Part shown: piece by piece, positions 8,974 through 18,073 of the stretch
Layout: each line of letters opens with the position of its first letter
How positions within the stretch are numbered: the stretch's first letter is position 1
From: UMGS363 sp051891935
GTDB lineage: Bacteria; Bacillota; Clostridia; Oscillospirales; Ruminococcaceae
Reading direction: 5' to 3'
NCBI GenBank assembly: GCA_051891935.1
Contig: JBJFFR010000183.1
Location: 1 to 64,000 of the forward strand
Length of the DNA: 64,000 nt
Made by a program: the position numbers and the translations under genes
Notes under the pieces: model-generated
Databases searched by the model: none
Seen by the model: only the letters and a program-made list of their open reading frames with translations
What the model was told of the DNA's origin: nothing

Positions 8974-9576
8974 TCAAAGGTTTATTATTGCAAAAATTAT
9001 AAGCAAAGCTCCGCATAAGCCTCGAAGATCGAGCTTTTTGTTGGACGAAGCCTTCTTCCCGAGCTTATTCGCCGTTACAACGAAAACAAACCCTGTCACA
9101 AAGGACAAAAGTGCGATCGGCAGCATCGGAACTGCACCCAAGCCTGCTCCGAGCCCTGCGGCGAGCGAATCGGCGGAAAGCGCAGCCGAGAGGACAAGCG
9201 CTTCCTTGCAGGAAATGTCCTTTGAACGGTCGGAATCGGCGGCTTCATCCGATAGGCACACTCTGAACCGTGAGTTCTCGGGCAGCTTGCAGGAAAGCTT
9301 TTCAAACGCCTTGTGAAAGATGTTGAACAGTCCGAGAAGCGCAAGTATAACGCTCGATATCACCGAACATACTCCGCTCGGGATAAAGCTTACCGCTGTG
9401 CCGCCCAGAGCTGCAGATATGGTCAGAAAAGCTGCGCCCGACGCACTTATTACGGCTGCCGATTTCGGCGGAATGATTATCCCCGACGCGCCCAGTCCGA
9501 ACGCTGCGCAGAAGCCGTCCGAGGTCACGGCAACGACAAGAAGCAGCAGACGAAAAATATCATTAAATCCCGGCAT
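8974..9576 (-). CDS. ytaF: YtaF/MntP-like membrane protein (sporulation-associated)
   Basis: About 200 residues with six hydrophobic segments arranged as two repeats of three, each containing the SxD signature of the MntP/YtaF group (VTSDGFCAAFGLGAS; LSADSLAAGLGAGLG). MntP proteins export manganese; the YtaF branch is found in spore formers, with an unproven role. A middle loop (about 95-125) is charged. An upstream in-frame ATG at 9633 would add 19 residues encoded by a dispersed repeat motif, so I chose the methionine at 9576, although the nearest GGAG is 16 nt away and the start is uncertain. Confidence 0.8.
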   Translation of the reverse strand: MPGFNDIFRLLLLVVAVTSDGFCAAFGLGASGIIIPPKSAAVISASGAAFLTISAALGGTAVSFIPSGVCSVISSVILALLGLFNIFHKAFEKLSCKLPENSRFRVCLSDEAADSDRSKDISCKEALVLSAALSADSLAAGLGAGLGAVPMLPIALLSFVTGFVFVVTANKLGKKASSNKKLDLRGLCGALLIIFAIINL

Positions 9577-9757
9577 GATCTGATAGCACACACTCCAAAG
9601 AAACGCTGATTGATCAGCAATTCGTAAATCCATTTACTCTATATTATGATTTAGTACATTATTTGTGATAGAATAGTTCATACTGTTACAGTATAATTTT
9701 AATAATAAGCAGGCGAGGCTTTTTCAGGGCTTGCCTGTGTTTTAAAGGGAGTAAAAA

Positions 9758-10726
9758 ATGGCATTAAAAGACAGGGTGCTTGCCGTTCTGGAGGCAAACA
9801 AAGGCAAGACAGTTTCAGGTACAAAGATATCAAATACAGTAGGAGTTACAAGAGGTGCAGTATGGAAGGCTGTGAACGTTCTCCGAAGTGAGGGGTATTC
9901 AATTTCGGCTGTGACAAACCGTGGATATTGCCTTGAGGAATCGAATGATCTTCTCAACGAACAGGCAATGAGACCATATCTTAAAACGAAAGCTCTCGGA
10001 AGAAAGCTTGATATATATCGAGAGATAGATTCAACGAATTCATTCACAAAAGAAGCCGCTCATTACGGTGCTGTACACGGTACGACCGTTATCGCAGAGA
10101 TACAGACAGGCGGAAAGGGAAGACTTGGACGGAAGTTCCATTCGCCGCTCGGTATGGGCGTTTATATGAGTGTTATTATCAGACCGAAGCTCTCCATAGA
10201 CAGCTCTCTGCTTGTTACAAGCTGCGCGGCGGTTGCCGTTGCACAGGCTATCGAAAGGGTTGCGCCCGAAGTTGAGTGCAAGATCAAGTGGGTAAACGAC
10301 ATTTATATCAACGATAAAAAGGTATGCGGCATCCTTACCGAGGCTTCGGTCGATGTTGAGCAGGGCGGACTTGAATATGCGGTTATCGGAATAGGCGTAA
10401 ACGTTCAGAATTCATCGTTCCCCGAAGAACTTGCAAATGTTGCAACGTCGATAAAAATGGAGATAAACCATAACGTTTCGAGAAATCAGCTTGCCGCAGA
10501 GATGCTTAACTGTCTTGAAGAGCAGCTTGACAATATTGACAGCGGCGAGTTTATGAAGGAATATGTCAGCCGTTCAAATGTAATCGGCAGAAGGATCGTC
10601 GTTACGCAGGGTGAGGATATGTTCACCGCAGATTGTTACGGAATAGATGAAAAGTGCAGGCTGCTTGTCCGCTGCGACGATGGCGAAGAAAAAGCCATAA
10701 GCTCCGGAACGATAAGATTTGCTTGA
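9758..10726 (+). CDS. birA: Bifunctional biotin operon repressor / biotin--protein ligase
   Basis: 322 residues. Residues 1-65 are a winged helix-turn-helix (GKTVSGTKISNTVGVTRGAVWKAVNVL), the class II BirA repressor domain. The ligase core follows (STNSFTKEA; GRLGRKFHSPLGMGVYMSVIIRP; KIKWVNDIYINDKKVCGILTE) with an SH3-like C-terminus. It activates biotin to biotinyl-AMP and attaches it to carboxylase carrier proteins; with the HTH it probably represses biotin genes. No biotin gene or obvious operator lies in this window. The start has an AAAGGGAG site. A terminator at 10748-10791 closes the unit. Confidence 0.95.
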   Translation: MALKDRVLAVLEANKGKTVSGTKISNTVGVTRGAVWKAVNVLRSEGYSISAVTNRGYCLEESNDLLNEQAMRPYLKTKALGRKLDIYREIDSTNSFTKEAAHYGAVHGTTVIAEIQTGGKGRLGRKFHSPLGMGVYMSVIIRPKLSIDSSLLVTSCAAVAVAQAIERVAPEVECKIKWVNDIYINDKKVCGILTEASVDVEQGGLEYAVIGIGVNVQNSSFPEELANVATSIKMEINHNVSRNQLAAEMLNCLEEQLDNIDSGEFMKEYVSRSNVIGRRIVVTQGEDMFTADCYGIDEKCRLLVRCDDGEEKAISSGTIRFA

Positions 10727-10747
10727 TTTGAAAACACAACAAACAAT

Positions 10748-10791
10748 ATCGGCGTATATCATGTTTTGTCATGATATGCGTCGATTTTTTA
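10748..10791 (+). terminator. Rho-independent terminator of birA
   Basis: Long stem ATCGGCGTATATCATG (10748-10763) against CATGATATGCGTCGAT (10770-10785) followed by a T run, 21 bp after the birA stop. Confidence 0.8.
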
Positions 10792-10936
10792 TGTGTTCGA
10801 AAAAATTATCGGGGTTTGTTGTTTATTATTGAATATCTATCATTAGTAAAAATGCACTAAAAAATTTTTCTCCGAAATTTATGTGTTATTCACAAAGCCA
10901 AAAATGCGGAAATTGAAAAAAACCATGAAAAAAGTG

Positions 10937-10965
10937 TTGTAGACTGCGTTTTATGGTGGTATAAT
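10937..10965 (+). promoter_or_regulatory. mreB promoter
   Basis: TTGTAG (10937-10942), 17-bp spacer, TATAAT (10960-10965), leaving a leader of about 85 nt before the mreB ATG. Confidence 0.75.
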
Positions 10966-11058
10966 ATTAATATAAGTGCCGTTATATGCGGATTTATACA
11001 TAAATTAAGCGCCGATAAGTCGGCTTTATCGGATAAACTAATATTATGGAGGATAAAA

Positions 11059-12075
11059 ATGTTTACTAAAGATATCGGTATTGACCTCGGAACTGCCAAC
11101 ACCCTCGTTTACATGAAGGGAAAGGGCATCATTATAAGAGAACCGTCCGTTGTTGCTGTTGACACTCGCACGGACAGAGCTAAATATGTCGGTCAGGAGG
11201 CAAAGGACGTTATCGGACGTACTCCCGGATCGATCGTTGCTGTTCGTCCGCTCAAGGACGGCGTTATCGCTGACTTTGAAATGACAACTACAATGCTTCA
11301 GGAATTTATCAGCAAGGCTCTCAAAGGTTCTTTCTTCACAAAGGCAAGAGTTGTTATCTGTATCCCTTCCGGCATCACAGCCGTTGAACGCCGTGCTGTT
11401 AAGGAAGCTACCGAAAACTCGGGCGCAAAGCGTGTAAACATCATTGAAGAGCCTATGGCTGCTGCTATCGGCGCAGGTCTTCCCGTTTCCGAGCCGCAGG
11501 GTTCGATGATCGTTGACATCGGCGGCGGTACTTCCGAAGTTGCTGTTATCTCACTCGGCGGCATCGTAACATCCCGTTCCGTAAGGATCGCAGGCGACGC
11601 ATTCGACACAGCTATCATCAACTACATCAAGAAAAAATACAATCTCCTCATCGGTGAAAGAACTGCCGAGAATGTAAAGATCGCTATCGGTTCCGCATTC
11701 CCTATGGAGCAGGAAACCGATATGGAAATAAAGGGACGCAACCTTCTCAACGGTCTGCCCGAAAACATCACCGTTACCTCGGCAGAGATAAGAGAAGCTC
11801 TTGCAGAACCTCTTTCTCACGTTATCGAAGCGATCAAGGTCACACTTGAAAAAACTCCTCCGGAGCTTGCTGCCGACATCATTGACCAGGGTATCACGCT
11901 TGCAGGCGGCGGTGCTCTTATCAGAGGACTTGACAAGCTTATCAACAAGGAAACGGGAATGCCCGTAAACATTGCGGATTCTCCGCTTGACTGCGTTGCT
12001 GACGGCACAGGCAAGGTACTCGAGGATCTTGACAAGCTTCACGAAGTTCTCAACGACGATTCAAAGTATTATTGA
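11059..12075 (+). CDS. mreB: Rod-shape-determining actin homologue MreB
   Basis: 338 residues, the usual MreB size. It polymerises under the cytoplasmic membrane and directs the elongasome. ATP-binding motifs of the actin/Hsp70 fold are intact: phosphate 1 (IGIDLGTANTLVYMKGKG), phosphate 2 (IVDIGGGTSEVAVISLGG) and the adenosine motif (GITLAGGGALIRGLDKLI). A GGAGG site precedes the ATG. A perfect palindromic terminator follows within 35 bp, so mreB is transcribed largely apart from mreC, which is unusual for a tight mreBCD operon; a 204-bp repeat element separates them. Confidence 0.98.
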   Translation: MFTKDIGIDLGTANTLVYMKGKGIIIREPSVVAVDTRTDRAKYVGQEAKDVIGRTPGSIVAVRPLKDGVIADFEMTTTMLQEFISKALKGSFFTKARVVICIPSGITAVERRAVKEATENSGAKRVNIIEEPMAAAIGAGLPVSEPQGSMIVDIGGGTSEVAVISLGGIVTSRSVRIAGDAFDTAIINYIKKKYNLLIGERTAENVKIAIGSAFPMEQETDMEIKGRNLLNGLPENITVTSAEIREALAEPLSHVIEAIKVTLEKTPPELAADIIDQGITLAGGGALIRGLDKLINKETGMPVNIADSPLDCVADGTGKVLEDLDKLHEVLNDDSKYY

Positions 12076-12106
12076 TAAAACGGATAGAAAAAAACACGAA
12101 TAAAGG

Positions 12107-12132
12107 GGCGGATAGATCTATCCGCCTTTTTT
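12107..12132 (+). terminator. Rho-independent terminator after mreB
   Basis: A perfect 20-bp palindrome (GGCGGATAGA/TCTATCCGCC, 12107-12126) followed by six Ts. It should reduce read-through into mreC. Confidence 0.85.
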
Positions 12133-12158
12133 CGGAATACTCTTATTTTATGGCATAA

Positions 12159-12362
12159 GGGAACCTCTAAAAACCTCCTTCTCGGCAAATTTTCTATGAC
12201 TTATATCATCTGCTGCGTTATCAAAGTAAACGCTGTATAGATTGAATAAATGAAGCGTTTACTTACCTTGTAATACATCAAGTATTACTGCGGTTTGATG
12301 TCTTGCAGCTGATATAGGTCATATACGAAAATTTGCTCGAGTCCCGGTTTTTAGAGAACCCC
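12159..12362. repeat. MITE-like element, GGGAACC family, copy 1
   Basis: 204 bp with imperfect terminal inverted repeats: GGGAACCTCTAAAAACC (12159-12175) and GGTTTTTAGAGAACCCC (12346-12362). No ORF. Related copies lie at 45071-45282 (opposite orientation) and 57505-57726. Both flanks carry ATAA, a possible 4-bp target duplication. The mreC ribosome site starts three bases beyond the element. Confidence 0.85.
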
Positions 12363-12379
12363 ATAAGGGAGATGATAAT

Positions 12380-13219
12380 GTGAGGGATTTTTTCAAATCG
12401 ACAAAATTTAAGATAATTGCGGCGGTCATTGCCGTTCTCATAGGCTTTATGATATACTCCCTTACAACGGGCGGATATGCTATAATGGGAGTATCGATTT
12501 TTGATGCGATAACGGAGCCCTTTCAGAAGGCTTCGACGTCGATCTCACGCACTGTTTCGGACACGATCGACACGCTTGCGAACGCAAAAAAATACCGTGA
12601 TGAAAACGAGCAGCTTCGTGAGCGTCTTAATCAGCTTTACAATGAGATCATTGACTATGATAAAATACAGACGGAAAATTCCGAGCTGAAACAGCTTTTA
12701 CAGCTCAAAGAGGACAACGAGAGCTTTGTTTTCTCCTCGCCGTGTACGGTGATCGCAAGGACGGCGAACGACCCTTACGGCTCTTTTACGATCGACAAGG
12801 GCAGCAAGGACGGTATCTCGCCGAACGACCCCGTTATCACTTCACAGGGACTTATCGGCATTTGCTACGATGTTTCGGAGAGCACATCGAGGGTAAGGAC
12901 TTTGCTTTCTCCGAAATCTGCGGTAGGAGTTACCGTTCTTCGCACAAAGGCAGCAGGTATTCTTGAAGGCGATTATGAATTCGTTCAGGATGGGCTCTGC
13001 AAAATGAGCTATATTGACAAATCGGCTGAAATAATGCTCGGCGATATCATTTTCACATCGGGAAGCGAGACCTTCCCAGCGGGGCAGCTTGTCGGAACGG
13101 TCGAAAAGATCGTTATGGAGGACAGCGGACTTTCCAAATATGCTCTTATCAAGCCTGCATCCGATCCTTTTTCTGTCGGAACGGTATTCGTTGTGACGGA
13201 ATTTGAAGGTAAAAAGTAA
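12380..13219 (+). CDS. mreC: Rod-shape-determining protein MreC
   Basis: 279 residues. One membrane segment (about 12-32), a coiled coil (about 70-115; YRDENEQLRERLNQLYNEI) and the double beta-barrel MreC domain (VIARTANDPYGSFTIDKGSKDGISPNDPVIT; GVTVLRTKAAGILEG; ITFTSG-type turn). It sits outside the membrane and links MreB/MreD to cell-wall synthases. The start is GTG at 12380: AAGGGA lies 9 nt upstream and the nearby ATG at 12378 runs straight into a stop. The ribosome site abuts the repeat element copy that separates it from mreB. Confidence 0.95.
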   Translation: MRDFFKSTKFKIIAAVIAVLIGFMIYSLTTGGYAIMGVSIFDAITEPFQKASTSISRTVSDTIDTLANAKKYRDENEQLRERLNQLYNEIIDYDKIQTENSELKQLLQLKEDNESFVFSSPCTVIARTANDPYGSFTIDKGSKDGISPNDPVITSQGLIGICYDVSESTSRVRTLLSPKSAVGVTVLRTKAAGILEGDYEFVQDGLCKMSYIDKSAEIMLGDIIFTSGSETFPAGQLVGTVEKIVMEDSGLSKYALIKPASDPFSVGTVFVVTEFEGKK

Positions 13220-13326
13220 GGGAAATCTACGGTACGGACAGCTTGTAGTCGGCGGCACGATACCGATCGGTACTGTTGGTAACGATAGATACTTCTTTGT
13301 GACACTCGGTTTAAGGAGGCTGCATT

Positions 13327-13893
13327 TTGAACATTGATATCAAAAGGCGGAAGGAAAAGATCCGTGCGATCCTTCGCTGGACAATATATTTTCTGCTGCT
13401 TTTTATCGAATATATCATTATGACAACGATGTCGTCCATCCACAGGATGCCGCTTTTTATTGTGGCGACGGCGATATGTATCGCTGTTTTCGAGGATCCG
13501 TTCAACTCTGCGATACTCGGCTGTCTTGCGGGACTGATGCTTGACGCTGCGGAGGGGACGATAGTCGGTCTGAACGGTGTTATACTTACTATGTGCTGTC
13601 TTATGACATCGCTGCTTTTTTATTTTATAATGAGGCGGCATATTGTCAACGTTCTTGCGCTGACCGCTGCGACCGCATTTATACAGACGGGTCTTCGATA
13701 TATTTTTTACTACTCTATATGGGGATATGATGACCGAGGTGTTATATATCTGCGTGAGATAGTGCCTGTTATGATCTTCACGGTCATAGCTTCGGCGGTG
13801 TTTTATCCGCTAATACGCTTCTTGTCGTCGCGGCTCGGAGTTATCAAGGAGACCTACGTTGAGGAAAAATCCGAAAATATTGTGAGAGAATAA
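13327..13893 (+). CDS. mreD: Rod-shape-determining membrane protein MreD
   Basis: 188 residues, five or six membrane segments, the standard MreD pattern (FLLLFIEYIIMTTMSSIHRMPLFIVATAICIAVF; ILGCLAGLMLDAAEG). It bridges MreC and the SEDS/PBP synthase. The start is TTG at 13327, seven bases after a strong AAGGAGG; no better ATG exists upstream in frame. A 107-bp gap to mreC carries no obvious signal. The ATG of mrdA begins three bases after its stop. Confidence 0.92.
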   Translation: MNIDIKRRKEKIRAILRWTIYFLLLFIEYIIMTTMSSIHRMPLFIVATAICIAVFEDPFNSAILGCLAGLMLDAAEGTIVGLNGVILTMCCLMTSLLFYFIMRRHIVNVLALTAATAFIQTGLRYIFYYSIWGYDDRGVIYLREIVPVMIFTVIASAVFYPLIRFLSSRLGVIKETYVEEKSENIVRE

Positions 13894-13895
13894 AT

Positions 13896-16040
13896 ATGAA
13901 TTTCGCTTCAATAGCAAAAAAGATCAGAACGATCATACTGATAGCCTTTGTGCTGCTTGCAATGTCGATGTGCGCTCTTGCACTGATGAAAATGCAGATC
14001 GTTGACGGTGAAAAATACCTTGAACAGGCGAAAAGCACACGAACCGTCACGCAGGACATAAGCGCACCCCGAGGAGAGATCGTTGACGCTTCGGGAAAAG
14101 CAGTTGTAAGCAACAAGGTCGGCTACAATGTAATACTTGAAAAGGCATTCCTGTCCTCCGATGTGCAGGAGATAAACAGAATAATCCTGCGCATTGCGGA
14201 GATACTTGACGAGGACGGAGTTGAGTGGAACGAATCTCTGCCGATAAGCCGCACTGCGCCGTACAGCTTTCTTGAAATGCGTGATTCGGACATTGCAAAG
14301 CTTCGCAAAAATATATCTGTGCAGCCTTATGCGACTGCGGAGGAATGTATCGAAGCGATGCTTGCGCTTTACAAGGTCGATGATTCCTATACCGTTCGGC
14401 AGAAAAGGATCATTGTCGGTATCCGCTATGAAATGGCTATACGCAGCTTCTCGCTTGCAAACCGCTACACGCTCGCAGAGGATATTCCCATGGCAAGCGT
14501 TGTGAAGCTGAAGGAAGCGGCGTTTGAGCTTGAGGGAATGGACGTTGCCGAAGAGGCTATCCGGGTTTACGAGGAAAACAACTACGCTCCGCATCTTGTC
14601 GGAACGGTCGGTTCGATAAACGCAGAGGAATATGAAACGCTCAAAGAAAGCGGTTATATGCTCAATGACGTCCTTGGCAAGAGCGGCGTTGAAAAGGCTA
14701 TGGAAAGTCAGCTGCGAGGAACGATGGGCACTCGTGAGCTTGAGCTTTTAAACGGAATCGTTTCTTCCGACACGATAACAAAGGAAACAGTTCCCGGAAA
14801 TACCGTAAAGCTTACGATAGATATGGATTATCAGCACCAAGTCCAGCAGATACTTGAAAACCATATTACATGGCTTCAGAATCAGACCTCAAAGGACAAA
14901 AAGGGTGAAAATGCAAATGCCGGAGCTATCGTTGTAACGGACGCAAAGACGGGAGCTCTTATAGCAGCTGCGACTTCTCCGACCTATAACATCAACGATT
15001 ATCTCAACAACTATTCCGCTGTTGCAAACGGAGAGAATTCTCCGCTCATAAACCGTGCGACCTCGGGACTTTACCGCCCGGGTTCGACCTTCAAGACGGT
15101 CACGGCAACGGCAGGACTTAACGAGGGGGTAATATCCCCGAACACGTTCATCTCCTGCAACAAGGTCTACACCTACTGGGAAGACTATCAGCCTAAATGC
15201 ACGGGTTATCACGGCAGGATAAATGTTGTTACTGCGATCGAGAAATCCTGCAACATCTTCTTCTACGAAACGGGCAGGCAGCTTGGCATCGACCGTCTTG
15301 CAGGCTATGCAAAGCTTTACGGCTTCGGTCAGAACACGGGACTTGAAACGGGAGATATGGCAGGCTATTTCGCAACGCCCGAAAGCTTTCAGGAACGCCG
15401 CCTTGAATGGCAGGCAGGACTTGTTGTTCAGGCTGCTATCGGACAGTCGGAAACCTACGCAACTCCGCTGCAGCTTGCAATGCTTGCGAACACTATCGCA
15501 AATCACGGTACACGCTACAAGCCCTATGTTGTGGACAGTGTTTACACATATAATATGGAAAGGCTTGTTATCAAGACGCAGCCGACTGTTGCGGCAAACG
15601 TTCCCGATGAAACGGGCGTAACGTTTGACAATATTATAAAGGGTATGGAAAACGCCGCAAACTTTGTTCCGTATTCTTATCCTGCGGTCAAGGATTACTA
15701 CACGAATTATCTTCTTTCCGAGCTTCCGCAGCAGGCGGCAATAAAAACCGGTACTCCCCAGATGACCTCTGCGGAGGATACGGGTTCTGCGTTCATCGGC
15801 TTTTATCCCTCGGAAGATCCCGTTATTGCATTTTCGGGATTTGTTGAACACGGCGATTACTCAAAATTCATGATACGCCAGATCATTGAAGCTTATTTCA
15901 ACAAGAATTACAAAGTGGCTTCCCCGAATGTTCTGACCGATGAAGAAAGAGCTGCGCTGCTTGCTGGCATCGGTGAAAATGTACCTGCAGAAACGGTTGT
16001 AACGACTTTCGATGACGGCACCGCACCCGCAGTTCAATAA
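13896..16040 (+). CDS. mrdA: Penicillin-binding protein 2 (class B transpeptidase, elongation)
   Basis: 714 residues. One membrane anchor near the N-terminus (about 9-31), a dimerisation/pedestal domain, then the transpeptidase with SxxK (GSTFK), SxN (KSCN) and KTGT (AIKTGTPQ) motifs in the correct order. It cross-links peptidoglycan on the outer face of the membrane and works with MreBCD during elongation. The pedestal is large (about residues 40-280), as in Gram-positive PBP2 homologues. Its place immediately after mreD supports the elongation role rather than the division or spore-specific paralogue (SpoVD). The ribosome site is weak; translation probably follows from mreD. Confidence 0.95.
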   Translation: MNFASIAKKIRTIILIAFVLLAMSMCALALMKMQIVDGEKYLEQAKSTRTVTQDISAPRGEIVDASGKAVVSNKVGYNVILEKAFLSSDVQEINRIILRIAEILDEDGVEWNESLPISRTAPYSFLEMRDSDIAKLRKNISVQPYATAEECIEAMLALYKVDDSYTVRQKRIIVGIRYEMAIRSFSLANRYTLAEDIPMASVVKLKEAAFELEGMDVAEEAIRVYEENNYAPHLVGTVGSINAEEYETLKESGYMLNDVLGKSGVEKAMESQLRGTMGTRELELLNGIVSSDTITKETVPGNTVKLTIDMDYQHQVQQILENHITWLQNQTSKDKKGENANAGAIVVTDAKTGALIAAATSPTYNINDYLNNYSAVANGENSPLINRATSGLYRPGSTFKTVTATAGLNEGVISPNTFISCNKVYTYWEDYQPKCTGYHGRINVVTAIEKSCNIFFYETGRQLGIDRLAGYAKLYGFGQNTGLETGDMAGYFATPESFQERRLEWQAGLVVQAAIGQSETYATPLQLAMLANTIANHGTRYKPYVVDSVYTYNMERLVIKTQPTVAANVPDETGVTFDNIIKGMENAANFVPYSYPAVKDYYTNYLLSELPQQAAIKTGTPQMTSAEDTGSAFIGFYPSEDPVIAFSGFVEHGDYSKFMIRQIIEAYFNKNYKVASPNVLTDEERAALLAGIGENVPAETVVTTFDDGTAPAVQ

Positions 16041-16042
16041 AA

Positions 16043-16236
16043 TTAAGGAATCGCTGATTAAATCGCGCCTACGGCTTGGCACGCATCTTGCGCCCGAATA
16101 TCGGGTTGCATATATTTCCGTCATATTGCACCAAAACTCCTTGACATACGACAGTATGCCTGCGTCGTTTTGATACAATCTGACGAAAAACCTGACTGCG
16201 CAATCTGCGCACCAGATTTAATCAGCGCTTCCTTAA
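16043..16236. repeat. Palindromic element with GGAATCGCTGATTA-type ends
   Basis: 194 bp. Terminal inverted repeats at 16043-16064 and 16215-16236 match in 21 of 22 positions. Interior smaller inverted repeats are present and no ORF. It begins two bases after the mrdA stop and is followed at once by a terminator hairpin. Confidence 0.8.
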
Positions 16237-16237
16237 A

Positions 16238-16274
16238 AAATTGCACACTGATGTTAAATAGTGTGCAATTTTTA
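16238..16274 (+). terminator. Terminator at the end of the mreC-mreD-mrdA unit
   Basis: Stem TTGCACACT (16241-16249)/AGTGTGCAA (16260-16268) with A-rich 5' and T-rich 3' flanks, so it can act in both directions. Confidence 0.8.
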
Positions 16275-16350
16275 TATGTGCAAAACAAACAAAAGAAGTG
16301 CAAAAATACAAGCTAACTTGACAAAAATGTGCAGATTAATAAAAAAACAC

Positions 16351-16379
16351 TTGGAGTTTTGCTAAAAGTGTGATACAAT
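16351..16379 (+). promoter_or_regulatory. minD promoter
   Basis: TTGGAG (16351-16356), 17-bp spacer, TACAAT (16374-16379), about 75 bp before the minD ATG. Confidence 0.6.
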
Positions 16380-16453
16380 ATAAATAATTGATAGCCGTAT
16401 GCGCAGAAGAATCGTGCGGCTTGTGTTTATGTCTGTTACAGGAAGGTGTTTTT

Positions 16454-17200
16454 ATGTCTAAAATCATTGCTATAACATCCGGTAAAGGCGGTACCGGTAA
16501 ATCCTCTATCTGTGCCGAGCTTGGCTTTGCTCTTGCTAAACAGGGTCACAGAACCCTTATCATAGAACTTGACTTCGGCCTTCGCTGCCTTGATATCATG
16601 CTTGGCGTAAAGGACGAGGTAAAATATGACCTCGGTTCGGTAATATCAGGCGAAGTCGATGTTTATCAGGCCACCACTCCGGTCAAGATAGCTTCCAACC
16701 TCAGCCTTGTATGTGCGCCGGAGGATCCGTTCTCCAAGGTTGACGCTGCAACGATCAAGCGCATCTGCGAGGAAATGAGAAAGTATTACGAATACATAAT
16801 CGTTGATACCTCCGCAGGTACAAATGAAAGCGTTTTCGATGTTGTTGAGCAGTCCGATCTTATCCTCATCAACACAACTCCCGACCCGATCTGTGTTCGT
16901 GACGCTCGTGCAATGTCCGACGAGTTCTACAAGAGAGGCAACAAGAAGCAGCGCCTTATCATCAACAAGATCGACCCCGATATATTCCAGTCGGATATCA
17001 TTAAGGATCTTGACGATATCATTGATACTGTCGGCGTTCAGCTTATCGGCGTTATCCCGAACGATGATGCTGTTGTTATTTCGACAGGAAAGGGCATTCC
17101 GCTCCCGTCGGGTTCAAACGCATTCAAGGCATTTGACGCTATTTCACGCCGTATAAAGGGCGAGGATGTTCCGCTCAGCTTCAAGATGCTGGTTCAGTAA
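16454..17200 (+). CDS. minD: MinD-type septum-site ATPase, short C-terminus
   Basis: 248 residues. Deviant Walker A (SGKGGTGKSS), switch regions and the MinD pattern TTPDPICVRDARAMSDEF, followed by LIINKIDPD and LIGVIPNDDAVVISTGKGIP. MinD normally cycles on the membrane through ATP-driven dimerisation and a C-terminal amphipathic helix to place the division site. Here the chain ends soon after GEDVPLS with FKMLVQ; the usual basic amphipathic tail (canonical length about 268-270) is not evident. No minC or minE lies next to it. The ATG at 16454 has an AGGAAGG site; the longer TTG-start reading is unlikely. mgsA follows after 91 bp. Confidence 0.9.
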   Translation: MSKIIAITSGKGGTGKSSICAELGFALAKQGHRTLIIELDFGLRCLDIMLGVKDEVKYDLGSVISGEVDVYQATTPVKIASNLSLVCAPEDPFSKVDAATIKRICEEMRKYYEYIIVDTSAGTNESVFDVVEQSDLILINTTPDPICVRDARAMSDEFYKRGNKKQRLIINKIDPDIFQSDIIKDLDDIIDTVGVQLIGVIPNDDAVVISTGKGIPLPSGSNAFKAFDAISRRIKGEDVPLSFKMLVQ

Positions 17201-17291
17201 AGGGGATCTTTAAAGATAACGATCTGCAATATCCGTATTATAAAAATTATCACAGTCTTGGAAATAATTTAAAGAAGGGGAGTTTCGTTCA

Positions 17292-17696
17292 ATGAATATC
17301 GCACTTATTGCACACGACTCTAAAAAAGAATTACTTGTACAATTCTGCATTGCTTACTGCGGAATTCTTTCAAAACATAATATATGCGCAACAGGAACAA
17401 CAGGCAAGATGGTTTCCCAGGCAACAGGACTCAACATAAAGAACTATCTGAGCGGTTCCCAGGGCGGCGATCAGCAGATATGCGCACGAATCTCCTGCAA
17501 TGAGATCGACCTGCTTTTGTTTTTCAGAGATCCGCTTTCTCCGAAGCCGCATGAGCCTAACGAAATGAACCTTTTAAGACTTTGTGATGTTCACAATATC
17601 CCCGTTGCGACCAATATTGCTACGGCAGAGGCACTTATCCACGCTCTTGAAAGAGGCGACCTTGACTGGCGTCAGATCGTTAATCCAAACGCATAA
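17292..17696 (+). CDS. mgsA: Methylglyoxal synthase
   Basis: 134 residues, close to the usual 130-150. It converts dihydroxyacetone phosphate to methylglyoxal and phosphate, a bypass of lower glycolysis under phosphate limitation. Family features are visible: IALIAHDSKK at the N-terminus, ATGTTGKM (phosphate loop), SGSQGGDQQI and DLLLFFRDPLSPKPHEPN, which holds the catalytic Asp region. AAGGGGAG precedes the ATG. It follows minD without a terminator between, so the two may share a transcript, and a strong terminator follows. Confidence 0.95.
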   Translation: MNIALIAHDSKKELLVQFCIAYCGILSKHNICATGTTGKMVSQATGLNIKNYLSGSQGGDQQICARISCNEIDLLLFFRDPLSPKPHEPNEMNLLRLCDVHNIPVATNIATAEALIHALERGDLDWRQIVNPNA

Positions 17697-17703
17697 AAAA
17701 TTG

Positions 17704-17735
17704 CGGCAGAATGAGAATTTCTGCCGTTTTTTATT
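17704..17735 (+). terminator. Terminator of minD-mgsA
   Basis: Stem CGGCAGAA/TTCTGCCG (17704-17711/17719-17726) followed by six Ts. Confidence 0.88.
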
Positions 17736-17763
17736 TTGGATATGTTAATTCACAACTTTTTGC

Positions 17764-17792
17764 TTGACAATAAGGATTTTATGCGTTATACT
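17764..17792 (+). promoter_or_regulatory. hisS leader promoter
   Basis: TTGACA (17764-17769), 17-bp spacer, TATACT (17787-17792). Transcription should start near 17799 and cover the T-box leader. Confidence 0.85.
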
Positions 17793-17798
17793 TATCTT

Positions 17799-18045
17799 TG
17801 TAAAGGCTATGATAAAGAGAGTAGCGGACATTTTCTCTTCCAAAGAGAGGGCGGACGGTGAAAGCGCCCGAAGAGCTTGTGCGTGAAGGACACTTTTGAG
17901 CCGCTGTATGTAAAAGTCTGACTAAAATACAGCCGTTTCCTGCGTTAAAGGGAGCAAAAGTTCGGAGATTATCCGATAAAATAGGGTGGCACCACGATCT
18001 TACAAGTCGTCCCTTGTTCACAGACAGGGACGGCTTTTATTATTT
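17799..18045 (+). promoter_or_regulatory. T-box leader of hisS (tRNA-His sensing)
   Basis: The T-box core AGGGTGGCACCACG lies at 17983-17996. Stem I is closed by AGCGG (17823-17827) with CCGCT (17901-17905), and a CAC histidine codon at 17891-17893 sits where the specifier loop is expected, ahead of the closing strand. A terminator hairpin (about 18006-18034, CGTCCC against GGGACGG) with a T-rich tail follows. By the known mechanism, uncharged tRNA-His would stabilise the antiterminator and let hisS be transcribed. The assignment of CAC as specifier is inference from position. Confidence 0.92.
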
Positions 18046-18073
18046 CGCAGATGAATTGAAAAGGAGTTTTTAT

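Noticed and set aside
8852..9316. 154-codon plus-strand ORF containing YALRITHYALRI
   Set aside because: It is the open reverse reading of the heptamer array joined to the antisense of the YtaF-like gene; no start site.
17799..18045. T-box with a specifier other than His
   Set aside because: GAC and ACA also overlap the loop, but CAC matches the downstream hisS gene and lies in the expected place near the stem I closing strand.
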